Shown: positions 1 through 9,629 of the stretch, in pieces
Layout of the letters: each line of letters opens with the position of its first letter
How positions within the stretch are numbered: the stretch's first letter is position 1
NCBI RefSeq assembly: GCF_000972845.2
Contig: NC_040022.1
Location: 15,355,403-15,419,402 of the forward strand
DNA: 64,000 nt
Reading direction: 5' to 3'
Origin: Larimichthys crocea
Taxonomy: Eukaryota > Chordata > Actinopteri > Sciaenidae
Position numbers and translations under genes: made by a program
Notes under the pieces: model-generated
Told to the model about the DNA's origin: nothing
What the model saw: only the letters and a program-made list of their open reading frames with translations
Databases searched by the model: none

Positions 1-960
1 GAAAAAATAGTAAAGCACATTATTTATTTCTTGACTAAGATGTCAAATTAAATTATAGTTTTCTTGCATTCCTGAACAAAAAGTGGTTTTAGTGGTTTTA
101 TGTTATGCTATGCTATGATTAATTTCTGTGAATTCAGTTTGAAAGTCCTCATTCCTGTTCAGCATGGTAAAACGTCAAGAGCTCACTGAAAACAAAAGAG
201 TCCGCATAAAAGCACTTGATGATGCTGGATGGTCTCTGACAGGTGGTCTAATAAAATGTTAAGGGCTGTACATTGAAAGACACCAACTTAATTTGACTGA
301 ACCTGTTATGAGAATTTTTAAAGAAGAACCCTTGAATAAGGAGGACTGGATTCAAAGTATCAAAGTTTAAGTTGAATTTATTATTCTTGTACAAAAAGGA
401 GCCTTCAACAGTGCAACACACAGAAGGGTTACAGAGAAAAGTCTCCCTGAGGAGCACCATCAAAAGGTTCTTATACATTGTTCAAAAATGGGCTGTCTCG
501 GACACCTTCCCACTGATACAGATAACATCATAACATTCCTTTAATTGGTTTACTGTTCGAAAATGAGGACTATATTTTATATCCACATGGTACTCCCCTA
601 GCCTGTCTCTCCTGTCCTTGTACAACTAATTTATAATTATCTCTCCCTGCCAGCCTCAGTAAATCAGAGGCCAACTAAGGGAGGTATGCGAGACATGGTA
701 AAGACAGGACACACACACTATCTATATGAGTTAAAACGTCTGCACCCCAGTATAATCCTAATTTTTACAACAGAACCGAAGCCTCGCATTAACTTAAAGT
801 GAAAGACATTTTGTCCTGCATCGCTTACATTTGAGTGACACTGGAAAGAGATCACTCAATGTCTGGTCTGAACAGGAATGGAGGATTACAGTGACAAATA
901 ACTATATTATGTAGAGTGACAAAAGTATCAAAAATTAAGTCATAAAGAGATTTAATATGA
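1..960. other. Left-edge intergenic stretch, no gene supported
   Basis: AT-rich sequence without a supportable gene. A 32-codon frame at 164-262 (plus) begins MVKRQELTENKRVRIK, which loosely recalls the N-terminal helix-turn-helix start of Tc1-like transposases. It ends at a stop with no continuation, so at most it is a decayed fragment. Nothing else is seen. Confidence 0.5.
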
Positions 961-1718
961 AGGGTGTATGTTCAGTGAAGAGTTATGCACTTCAAACATG
1001 CAGTGGCTTTTCACGGAAAGTTCATGACGCGCAATTTGAGAGACATGTTCTGTATCGTGACCTATTTCAGTCCTCCCCGTTTATCCGTTTCCTTTGATAC
1101 AAGGGTCTTGAGTGTCGTATATGTTCCTTTGACCTAAAAAGAACCTTTGAATAACCTCAAAGCAACCTACTTGTTGCAGCCCACAACAAGTCGCTGCACG
1201 AGAGCTTCAGTGAAACTTCATCCTCTCTAAGTTGTTGCTCTCCCATTTGATTTTGAATGGTTAGTTTTGGTTAAATATTTAATAGCAGTATCATAGTAAC
1301 AACCACACCTTTGGAACTTCCAGTGTTGCACTGGATTTTCAGGACTCTTTGTTACATCAACGTATGGTGATCTGAAGATTTGACAAGTGACACCCATAAA
1401 ATTTGTTCCAATAATATTGTTCAACTTTTCTATTTAATATCTTCTATTTATACCAAGTGATACACTGAGTTCTTCTATTCTAATGATATTTTGTTCAATT
1501 TTTATGAATGTGGTTTTTATTTCTTACTCTGTAACTTCATCTTTAAACACATTTTCACATACTCAGAGTTTTACAGACTGATATAATCTGTTTAATAATA
1601 AACACATACTGTACACACACACTTCATCTTATTTACATGTAAATGTCAACACACTTACTTTTTATGTGATAAATCTTTTCATATCACTTCTCCTTTTTTC
1701 TTTCGCTGGGGAAAGTGA

Positions 1719-1788
1719 GGGGAGTTTCCTGTGCCGGTGTAATATTTGTTGTATGCGGAAGTTTCCTGTCTCTCTGAGGAATATAAAA
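1719..1788 (+). promoter_or_regulatory. NF-kB site and TATA box of the dead chemokine copy
   Basis: A perfect NF-kB-type motif, GGGGAGTTTCC, is at 1719-1729, just after an IRF-like GGGGAAAGTGA. A TATA box (TATAAAA) is at 1782-1788. The same arrangement is present in the right copy (8142-8152 and 8221-8227). Promoter function is inferred from motif and position. The downstream coding region is broken, so any transcript would be non-coding. Confidence 0.65.
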
Positions 1789-1893
1789 GGCTGCCAGTAC
1801 AGCATTTCATCATAACCTCCCTAACTCCACCTAAGAACAGGCGGCACGACAGCTCAGCTCAGAGACACTGCTGCCAACACAGAGAACACAGAC

Positions 1894-3500
1894 AGGGTGT
1901 CAATCAAAGCTACAGTGATCATGTTCTTCACCATCTATCTGCATCTGCAGGTCTGTACTGTACTGGGTTTCCTCTGTCTGCCTCCATCCCTGTCTAGCTC
2001 TATTTTTCTCTCTTTAGCTTCCTTTAAGTCTTTTCTCTTCTTTCACAGTGAGTTACAAATGTTGTCAACGTTGCAAAAAAACTAAACCATCCTTCAATAG
2101 AATCAAAGAGGTTCTCATTCCAGACTATCACAAAGTTGTGTCCTATCAATGCCATCATGTTAATATCAATAAAATTATGTTAATCTCCTCCTTCACAAGC
2201 AGAGAATCAATTCTTGATTCTTTATTGACATTAACATCCACAACGTGGCTTTGAGCCTTGCAGGATTAAGACCAGCCCGTACAAACAAAACACCATTTTC
2301 CTGACATACATCAAACCAATCAATATTCAGGTCATCTAAGAAGAAGTTTCATCTTTCACTAAATTGAGGTTTTACAATTTTTATCCTAATATATCACTTT
2401 AGAATTGGGTGTCCTACAACAGCAACCAACTAGAATAAGCTCACAGTGTGCAAGGTGAATATGTAGCCGCATTAGTTCAATGTCAGTACCAATAATATCT
2501 TTTCTCAACACGAATTAACTGGTTCCCAAACATAGAATACAACTCTGCAACAATATTTGTCAAAAGGAAGTAGCATCCAGGTCTGACAGAGCTAAAATGT
2601 GTGAAGAGCAAGAGAGTTTATGTTCACTGTAAGCTGAGGTATTTTTTCTCTATGATAGGTTTGATAGTAGCCTGTGGCCTGTGAATAAATGGGATCAGGT
2701 CTATTTTTCTTGGAAACCCCCAACACAGACGTCCATTTCTCTTCAAAACAAACACATTTTTCCACTGGTGGCTCCTGCATGAACAGTAGTTGACACTTGA
2801 CAGTGTTTTGTCACACACAGAAGCATATAAGATGTATAATAGCTAGCGGAAAAAATCAAGAATAGCAGTGCATTTTATTGAGAAATTTGGAATTAATGAT
2901 TTCTCTGCAATTTTCACACTTTCACACTCAGCTGGTTCAGGCCAGTGGGCCGTATATAAGACAATCTTGATTTATAGAGATGTTTGTGTCCTTTAATTTC
3001 CTGGTAGAAGACAAGATACTATTATTAGTAGTATTTTTAAAGTGCAAATGTTTCACAATTACAATTATTCTGGGTTCTCCCTTATCTCGCTAGACAATTT
3101 TCTGGTGTGCTATATGACTATATTTGTGCCATCCAGTCTCTGGTTGCTTGAGAGCATTTTACACACCTCCTTCTCTGATTCACTGCAGTCCACTCTTTTC
3201 TCATCTGTAAATGTTTTTAAATAATTAATAATTAATAAATAAATTATTAATTACTAAATTGTTCCTTTTTCATTTGTAATCGATAGTTTCCATACAAAGG
3301 ACGGTTAAAATGCACTAACCCAGCTTTGAACTGGGTGATGGACTATGTTAACCGTTTAGGTGAGACTTTTGGCCAAGAAATTGTGAAATGTATGTATATG
3401 TTTCACAGGACTAACACTAAAAGTTATATAGCCCAAAAATCCCAAATCACACTTTTCCTCAGGGGACGTACATTGTGCAACACCCTCTGTCTGATTCCAG
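1894..3500 (+). pseudogene. CC chemokine pseudogene (left tandem copy)
   Basis: Homologous exon by exon to the intact gene at 8325-8999. Exon 1 (about 1894-1950) has AGG where the intact copy has the ATG start, and is 19 nt shorter across the signal-peptide region, which shifts the frame. Exon 2 (2049-2158) keeps the CC motif (SYKCCQRC) but is 1 nt longer, so the CC frame does not reach the third-cysteine region in frame. Exon 3 (3287-3359) keeps CTNPALNWVMDYVNRL but has lost 1 nt and carries a TAA in the incoming frame. A weak exon 4 remnant lies near 3461-3500. Splice acceptors remain, and the exon 2 donor is a weak GTTAAT. Several independent lesions make a sequencing artefact unlikely. 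The promoter is still well preserved, so low-level non-coding transcription is possible. Confidence 0.85.
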
Positions 3501-3659
3501 TGACCAATGATGTTTTATAGGTTAATAATTCAGTGAACTCTCACAAAATATGCTGTGTAATATAATTCTTTGTTTACATATATATTTGCATTGAGTTTTA
3601 TTGAGAATGCTTTTATTGAATTCAGTTGTCCAGTGAATTGTTTTGTGGCCTCATAATAG

Positions 3660-4629
3660 ACTTCTTTCCCTTTCACCTTTATCTATTGTTCTATCTCCTC
3701 TTTCCTTCTTTCTTTCCTTCTTCAGCTGATTCAAACCCCAAATTAGAGACACAAGGTAAAGTACATCTATTATGGATCCTTGTTTAATTAGGCAACATTT
3801 AGCTACATGGCTAAGCAGAAACTGTCATGCAATCATTGGCAGTTTTTTATTATCTCACACTGATAATGGAAATCCCTCCTTGGCTGAACAGGTCAACCTG
3901 TGACTGGTGATACAAGTTATTTGGTTGCATGCAAAAAAAACTTGAGACATGCTCTCAGCAACAAGATATAAGTGATTAACCCTTGACAGAACAAACGCAC
4001 ATGGAATTTTCTGCGGCACTTCCCATTTGATCTTGGCACTGGTTCTAAGCTGTGGCCGTAACCAGGTTATGGGCGTGGAGCTGTCACAGAACAGTAATGT
4101 ATCCTCAGGGGGGGAAGTCCTGGTTTCAAACTGGTTCATTCCTGCTTGGTCAGTGTGTGAATCTCAGTCAGCTGTGACCATCCTCACTGCAGCTATGTAC
4201 CCTTCACACCTGAAGTATACACCTAAAAACAGAAGTGTTTTTTTCTTTCTTGATTTGTGAAAGTGTGTTATGTGCATGATATTTATGACGGAATCAAATC
4301 AAATAATTAAATAATGTGAACATCTTCCCTCATAATTGCACAAATATTGATATGATATAATATAATAGTATAACTGATATATATTGTTAGACCGCTGCAG
4401 CTGGGCCTATGTAACTAAAAATTGTCTTATAGGGAGTTTGTCATTATTCTCCTCAGTGTTAAGTGCAAATAGTGTTTTTTCCCCAAAATATGACTAACAG
4501 TTATATAAAACACAGAAACTCTCTTCTGCTTGGACATCCAGCAGCTCGTTCATGAAGTGAATCCTTCCTGAGCTGTTAAACATTTCCCCCGCCTACTGTC
4601 AGTACCATGAATTGCACATTGTGTTTGTT
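3660..4629. other. Intergenic, no gene supported
   Basis: Contains a pyrimidine-rich tract ending in a good acceptor-like CTTCTTCAG at about 3725, followed by a short GT-terminated block (3726-3754). No homologous exon exists in the neighbouring chemokine copy, so it is not assigned. The remainder shows no coding signal. Confidence 0.4.
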
Positions 4630-4639
4630 TGTATGGATA

Positions 4640-5035
4640 AAAAGAATATTATTAGCAGTGAAGCAAAAAGTATTTTGAATTTTTATTCAAGTGAAAGTAC
4701 AAATACCACATAGTGACAATACTCCACTATAAGTCCTGCATTCAAAACTTTACTTCAATGAAAGTTTAAAGTATCAAAAACATCTTAAATTCCTAATCCT
4801 TCACAAATCCAGAAAAAAATAACTTTAAAAGCATCAAATTTCACTGGCCAGGAAGGATATGAAAAATACACTGTCAGACAAATGTAGTGGAGTAAAGAGT
4901 ACAATATTAGTCCCTGAGTTGTAGTAGAAGCATAAAGTTGCATAAAATTCTCAAGTAAAGCTAACTCAAAACTGCAATGTAGTACATGTACTTGGAATAC
5001 AAATACTTATTAGACTGTACTACATTTTAAGTGTA
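4640..5035. repeat. Interspersed teleost repeat (dispersed non-autonomous element)
   Basis: The run of phrases such as 'caagtgaaagtacaaatacc', 'agtcctgcattcaaaac' and 'gtacatgtacttggaatac', ending in complementary 'agtactac' style sequence, matches my recollection of a very common fish repeat rich in AAGTA/TACTT words. It has no open reading frame. Boundaries are approximate. Confidence 0.5.
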
Positions 5036-5263
5036 GGACCATCTATTTTAGTTCCACACTTTCCTCCCATCTTTCTTTTCATTGTATTTCTTTCTGTTTG
5101 TCCCGTCTTCATCCCCTCTTTTATTCCTTCTTCTTTTCATAAAAATATCAGACCCATGTACTTAAATAAATACAAAAACAGCAAAATATTGTTAAAAAAA
5201 TATTCCATTTATTAAATGTAATTAAAATAGTCATACAAAAATATTCTTATTAACTTTAAAATA

Positions 5264-5906
5264 TCATATAAAATTCATCTTGTGTCTTTGTGGCTTGAAG
5301 TTGATTTCCTCAGACGATCTGCTGCTTTATATTCTATTTAGAAAAACAAAAAGGAAAACATTAATCTAAATCACATAAAACTGTTGCATATTGACTCAGT
5401 ATTGATGTCTGTTTGTTTTTAGCACAGAAAAATCAACTTACTTTGGTACAGACTGCATGGCCCTTTGCACCCACTTTGCATCAGGATTGGCACAGACAGG
5501 TCTATTGTTTATTAACTTGAAACTGTATTAAGACAAGGGAAGATGTTAAATCATTAGAACAATAACAGAGCTAACATTTATGACACTTGTAGTGAGTTTT
5601 TTTAGATGCATTAATTTTATTTTCTTACATCACTGCCCTGATGTTGCAATAACCTGTGTTTTCCTGGACACTGTAGGATTTTATCACTTTCAGTGGGATT
5701 CGTTTGTCATAGTACTCTGTGCAGCAAGGAATCGGGCGACCTTTAAAGAAGAGACATTATGAACATGTCAGCAAAAGAAGAGGCCAAATATAATATTTAA
5801 GTAGCCACTTTAATCTGAAAACATTGTAAAAGTCATACTTACTGCTTTCACACAGCACCACCAGCAGCACCAGTGTTATGGAGACACACACAATAAGCTT
5901 TGCCAT
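5264..5906 (-). CDS. CC chemokine, minus strand, four exons
   Basis: Spliced small secreted protein of about 104-105 aa. Minus-strand exons: 5906-5843, 5740-5629, 5522-5442 and a last exon ending at the stop 5266-5264. Phases agree (1, 2, 2), with GTAAGT/GTAAG donors. Residues 1-21 form a hydrophobic signal peptide (MAKLIVCVSITLVLLVVLCE). The mature part begins SRPIPCC, giving cysteines C27, C28, C53 and C69, the CC-chemokine pattern. The core also shows GYCNIRAVIFKL and VCANPDAKWVQ, typical of the beta3 strand and C-terminal helix. The product should be a secreted ligand of a G-protein-coupled CC receptor, recruiting leukocytes. The last exon has three possible AG acceptors: two (exon top 5324 or 5321) give a basic tail ending KMNFI, while the first AG (exon top 5333) would end the protein after KI. 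An AATAAA on this strand lies at 5213-5208. The subfamily is not resolved. It lies inverted between two copies of a different chemokine. Confidence 0.88.
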
Positions 5907-5990
5907 CCTCACAGAGCTCCTCTTTAGCAGTGAATCAGTTGATCTTGATCCTTGGGATGAACTGATAAAGTTTGTCTCTGGCAGAGAAGA

Positions 5991-6040
5991 TTAAATACTA
6001 AAGGTAATGCCCATCCCACCAGTGAGGGAAGGGAATGTCC
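5991..6040 (-). promoter_or_regulatory. Possible core promoter of the minus-strand chemokine
   Basis: On the minus strand a TATTTAA box (plus 5991-5997) lies about 85 nt upstream of the start codon. GGGAATGTCC (6031-6040), one mismatch from an NF-kB consensus, lies just beyond it. Assignment rests on position only. Confidence 0.4.
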
Positions 6041-6109
6041 AACCACAGACTAAGCTGGAAATACCACTGTGGTAATGTATTTGGGTCAACAGGGAAGTGT
6101 CATATTTTC

Positions 6110-6330
6110 CAACAGTAGTATAAAATTCCCACATCTATGGGCTGGTCCTTCTTAACTATCTGAAAAAAAGTGCTGATGAATGTTATGAAACATAGACAAA
6201 AAGATAGGGAAGATACAAAAATAGACACAATACTTTTCAAATTATACCATTGTTATTTAATAGACTTCAGGTATTTGTACTTGATGATTTTGTGGTACTA
6301 CTACATTTCAGAGGGAAACGTTAATGTATC

Positions 6331-6368
<38 letters not shown>

Positions 6369-7300
6369 AATAATATAACACTGGCAGGAGTGGTTTTGCA
6401 GCAGAGTACTTTATGAGATCAGTATTTATTTTTCAAGAGAGACATGAGAGGAATTACACAACATACAAAAGAGTAATTTGACATTCACCCCAAACCACAC
6501 TGTACCTCATAACACAACATCCAGCTGACCTCTTTGCTGTGTACAAACAGTATAAAGCACTGTATGAAAAAACATTTCTCCGTACTTATGACCGCACGCA
6601 GCTTACAGCACACAGCGAAATGCAAAACATTCAGCTACAGTGATGATCAACAAGTAAAAGTAACAACACGCACATCAGAGTCAGCTCAAGCACATTTTCT
6701 ATTATGAAATAAACATACTTTAAAAATCTTATTTTTCATAATAACACAAGCAACGCATGTATTAGGACATCATTTTGTAATATATGAGACAAAACCAGAA
6801 AGACATGACACAAGTGTATTACAGATCTGAGTCTTCTAAATCAGTCAGGGAATGTTCTGCTCCTTGATCATTTTAATTTGCAGTTTTATATTGAATTTTA
6901 AAACAGTTTTGGTTATTTCACATGATAGGATTTTCTCTGCTCTTCTCACTGGTTTGGTGTGGGCTGTGAAAAAGGTCTATGCAATACTTTCTAAACCCCC
7001 TACTCCTTTCTATGGGTGGGTTTCATGTCTGATGTCTTGATGACTAACTCAGTCTGCTGAAGCCTTATATTAACTGCAGCTGAACTTACATTCAAGTCGC
7101 ACTAAAAAGAGATAACTTCACGTCTTGTGTGGCCAATAACTCTTTTATATACATATAGATGCAGATTCCTAGAATTTCCAACAGGTCCATGACAGATTCT
7201 TGCTTGTCTGATTGAAACAAATGGCTAAATTTGGCTTTCAGTCGGCTGGGGTGGATATTCTGAGTGTTCAGGACTGTATGGACACATGAGTATTATTTTA
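6110..7300. other. Intergenic, AAT microsatellite, no gene
   Basis: Holds an (AAT)n tract at about 6330-6367. The rest is AT-rich sequence between the inverted chemokine and the right duplicated unit. No splice-linked coding segments were recognised on either strand. Confidence 0.5.
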
Positions 7301-8141
7301 AAATGTACATTTAGTGAAGAGTAATGCACTTCAAACATGCGGTTGTTTCGGTCGGAAAGTTCATGATGCACAATTTGAGAGACGTGAACTGTATCGTGAC
7401 CTATTTCAGTCCTCACCGTTTATCCGTTTCCTTTGATACAAGGGTCTTGAGTGTCGTATATGTTCCTTTGACCTAAAAAGAACCTTTGTACAAAGCAACC
7501 TACTTGTTGCAGCCCACGACAAGTCGCTGCACAAGAGCTTCAATGAAACTTCATCCTCTCTAAGTTGTCACTCTCTAACTTGGTTTGAACTGGTTTGTTT
7601 TGATTAAATATTTAATACCGGTATTATGTGTATTATGTGCTCGGTGAGAGTCATTAAAAGAAGACACACCTTTGTAGCTTTCCGTGTTGCACTGGCTTTT
7701 CAGGACTCTTTGTTACATCAAGGTGTGGTGATTTAACATGTGACACCCATAATATTCTCGATTTAATTGGTTTGTAAGTAATTGTTCAACTCTTTTTATA
7801 TTTAATATCTTCTATTTATATTCAACAACATACCAAGTCATACACTGAGTTCTTCTATTCTGATGATATTTTGTTTTATCCATATTATATCTTATTGACA
7901 GTAAACTTAATTAAATGACACCACTGAATGATCATACTAGTTGTTTTTATTTCTTACTCTGTAACTTGATCTTTACACACACATTTCCACTTGGAGTTTT
8001 TCATACTGATATGATCTGTTTAATAATAAACAAATGGACACGCACTTCATCTTATTTACATGTAAATGTCAACACAATTACTTTTTATGTGTTGCATCTT
8101 TTATATCACTTCTCCTTTTGATTTTTCACTGGGGAAAGTGA

Positions 8142-8227
8142 GGGGAGTTTCCAGCAGTGGTGTAATACTTGTAGTATGTTGGCAGATTTCTGAGCTCAAA
8201 TTTCCTGTCTCTCTAAAGTATATAAAA
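8142..8227 (+). promoter_or_regulatory. NF-kB/IRF-like element and TATA box of the intact chemokine
   Basis: GGGGAGTTTCC at 8142-8152 matches the NF-kB consensus and directly follows GGGGAAAGTGA, an IRF-like half element. TATAAAA is at 8221-8227, about 98 nt upstream of the ATG. This layout is typical of chemokines induced by Toll-like receptor or cytokine signalling. Function is inferred. Confidence 0.7.
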
Positions 8228-8324
8228 GGGTGCCAGTACAGCATTTCACCACAAACACCACCTGAGGACAGACGAGAGCTCAGCTCAGCTCAGAGTCACT
8301 GCTGCCAACACAAAGAACACAGAC

Positions 8325-8999
8325 ATGGTGTCAGTCAAAGCTACAGTGATGGTGGTGATGCTCCTCACCATTTGTCTGCTGGCCACGAATACATCTGCAG
8401 GTCTGTACTGTACTGAGTTTCCTCTCCTAAGTCTGCCTCTTTTTGATTTGGCATTTCATGTCAGTATTCTTAAAAATCTGGCTCAGATGTATTTTTCTCT
8501 TTTATTTTTTTATTTTTCTTTTCTAACCAGATCATCTTTTGTCTTGTTTCACAGGGAAATTTGGCTGTTGTCGAAGTTACGTAAAAACAAAATTGAACTT
8601 CAATAACATCAAGGGGTACTCTGTCCAGACTGACACCGGACTATGTCATATTAATGCCATCATGTGAGTATCAGTAAAATTATGTTCCTATATAGTGTCC
8701 TCAATAACACAAGACGTGACATTAGTGTTATCATCAAGTGTATAAATGTTCTCTTTCATTTTAATCTAGTTTCCACACAAAGAGTTATAGCTTCTGCACT
8801 AACCCTGCTTTGGACTGGGTCATGAACTATGTCAACCGTATAAGGTGAGATTAGTAACAACTTATCAAACAAACAGTATAATTCTGCAGGTTGTATAATG
8901 TATTTTCACAAGTCTTGCTAAAATTATAACTTCGTCCATTCTCATTGCAGGAGTAAGGCACAAATGGTTCACATCAAGACCTCACATACACAGAAATGA
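8325..8999 (+). CDS. Intact CC chemokine, four exons, CCL20-like features
   Basis: Exons 8325-8400, 8555-8663, 8770-8844 and 8951-8999 join with phases 1, 2 and 2, giving 309 nt and 102 aa. Residues 1-25 are a hydrophobic signal peptide ending NTSA. The mature chain begins GKFGCC and has cysteines C30, C31, C56 and C71, the CC-chemokine pattern, with the segment CHINAIIFHTKSYSFC and the helix start NPALDWVMNYV. 'C.INAIIFHTK' is reminiscent of CCL20, but orthology cannot be settled by eye. The product should be a secreted leukocyte attractant acting through a CC receptor. The tail (KAQMVHIKTSHTQK) is basic. The start is the only ATG in good context after the TATA box, and the left tandem copy has lost exactly this codon. 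SINE sequence begins two bases after the stop, and a polyadenylation signal follows at 9567. Confidence 0.92.
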
Positions 9000-9001
9000 A
9001 G

Positions 9002-9098
9002 TTTTTTTTTTTTTTTGGCCTTTTTAAGCTTTTATTGTATAGAGACAGCTGAAGAGTGGGGAAGAGTTCGTACATGGGGGCGGACACTCTACCAACTA
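9002..9098 (-). repeat. Truncated tRNA-derived SINE, minus strand
   Basis: Read on the minus strand: a tRNA-like head fragment (AGTTGGTAGAGTGTCCGCCC), then a body, then 'cttttattgtatagag'-type sequence and a terminal oligo(A) (plus-strand T run 9002-9016). This resembles a widespread fish SINE family. It abuts the plus-strand SINE head to head and lies in the chemokine 3' UTR. Confidence 0.6.
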
Positions 9099-9420
9099 GG
9101 GTGGCAGTAGCTCAGTCCATAGAGACTTGGCTTAGGAACCAGAGGGTGGCCGGTTCAAGTCCAGTATGAACTGAAAATATGGAAGGTAGCTGCCAGTTCA
9201 CCTCCTGGGCACTGCCGAGGTGCCCTTGAGCAAGGCACCGAACACCCCCAACTGCTCGCAGGGCTGGCTGCCCATCACTCCACCATCTCTCTCCCTACAT
9301 TTGCATGTCTATAAGCCTTGTACTTGTCTGTATGTGTGTTTCGGCTTAAATGCATGTAAATAAAAACTGAGTGAAAAAAATAATTTCCCCGTTGACGGGA
9401 TTAATAAAGTATATCTTCTT
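9099..9420 (+). repeat. tRNA-derived SINE, plus strand
   Basis: Begins with a tRNA-like head holding an A-box-like TAGCTCAGTCC (about 9108-9118) and a B-box GGTTCAAGTCC at 9152-9162. The body includes 'GAGGTGCCCTTGAGCAAGGC', a phrase I know from abundant perciform SINEs. It ends with 'gacgggattaataaagtata' and a short CTTCTT tail. Confidence 0.75.
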
Positions 9421-9566
9421 CTAAACAACACCCCATTAGTCTTCTTCTTGAAGAGCGACAGCGGACCTCATCTGCAGCAAACATCATCTTCTATCTCAGC
9501 TTTGCCTGCTATCCATTAACCAACAATGTCTCACAGATGATTGTATTGTTTTTTTATGTAATATGT

Positions 9567-9572
9567 AATAAA
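9567..9572 (+). terminator. Polyadenylation signal for the intact chemokine
   Basis: AATAAA, followed 20-30 nt later by an A-rich stretch. It lies 568 nt past the stop codon and beyond the SINE pair. An alternative AATAAA sits inside the SINE tail near 9402-9407. Confidence 0.5.
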
Positions 9573-9629
9573 GTTTTGTTAAAAAAGAAAAAGAAAACAT
9601 TGTCCAGTGAGTGGTTTTGTGACCTCAGT

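Larger units (their letters stand above)
965..3656 (+). repeat. Left copy of a tandem segmental duplication (chemokine unit)
   Basis: This stretch aligns by eye with about 7302-9628. Shared landmarks in order are: the block from AGTGAAGAG at about 971 through the upstream region to 1230; an AT-rich block; the NF-kB/TATA promoter; exons 1-3; and a 3' block reading TGTCCAGTGA near 3628 (9600 in the other copy). Identity is high in the promoter and upstream region and lower in introns. The unit carries a dead chemokine here and a live one in the right copy. Confidence 0.8.
7302..9628 (+). repeat. Right copy of the tandem segmental duplication
   Basis: Partner of 965-3656. It begins where 'gtgaagagtaatgcacttc' matches the left copy and ends near the shared TGTCCAGTGA block at 9600. 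It contains the intact CC chemokine and its promoter, and has been enlarged at its 3' side by SINE insertions that are absent from the left copy. The insertions therefore probably followed the duplication. Confidence 0.8.

Noticed and set aside
3722..3756. Extra exon for the left chemokine copy
   Set aside because: A good acceptor and a GTAAAG donor flank a 29-nt block, but the right copy has no counterpart and its exon 4 aligns instead with about 3461-3500.
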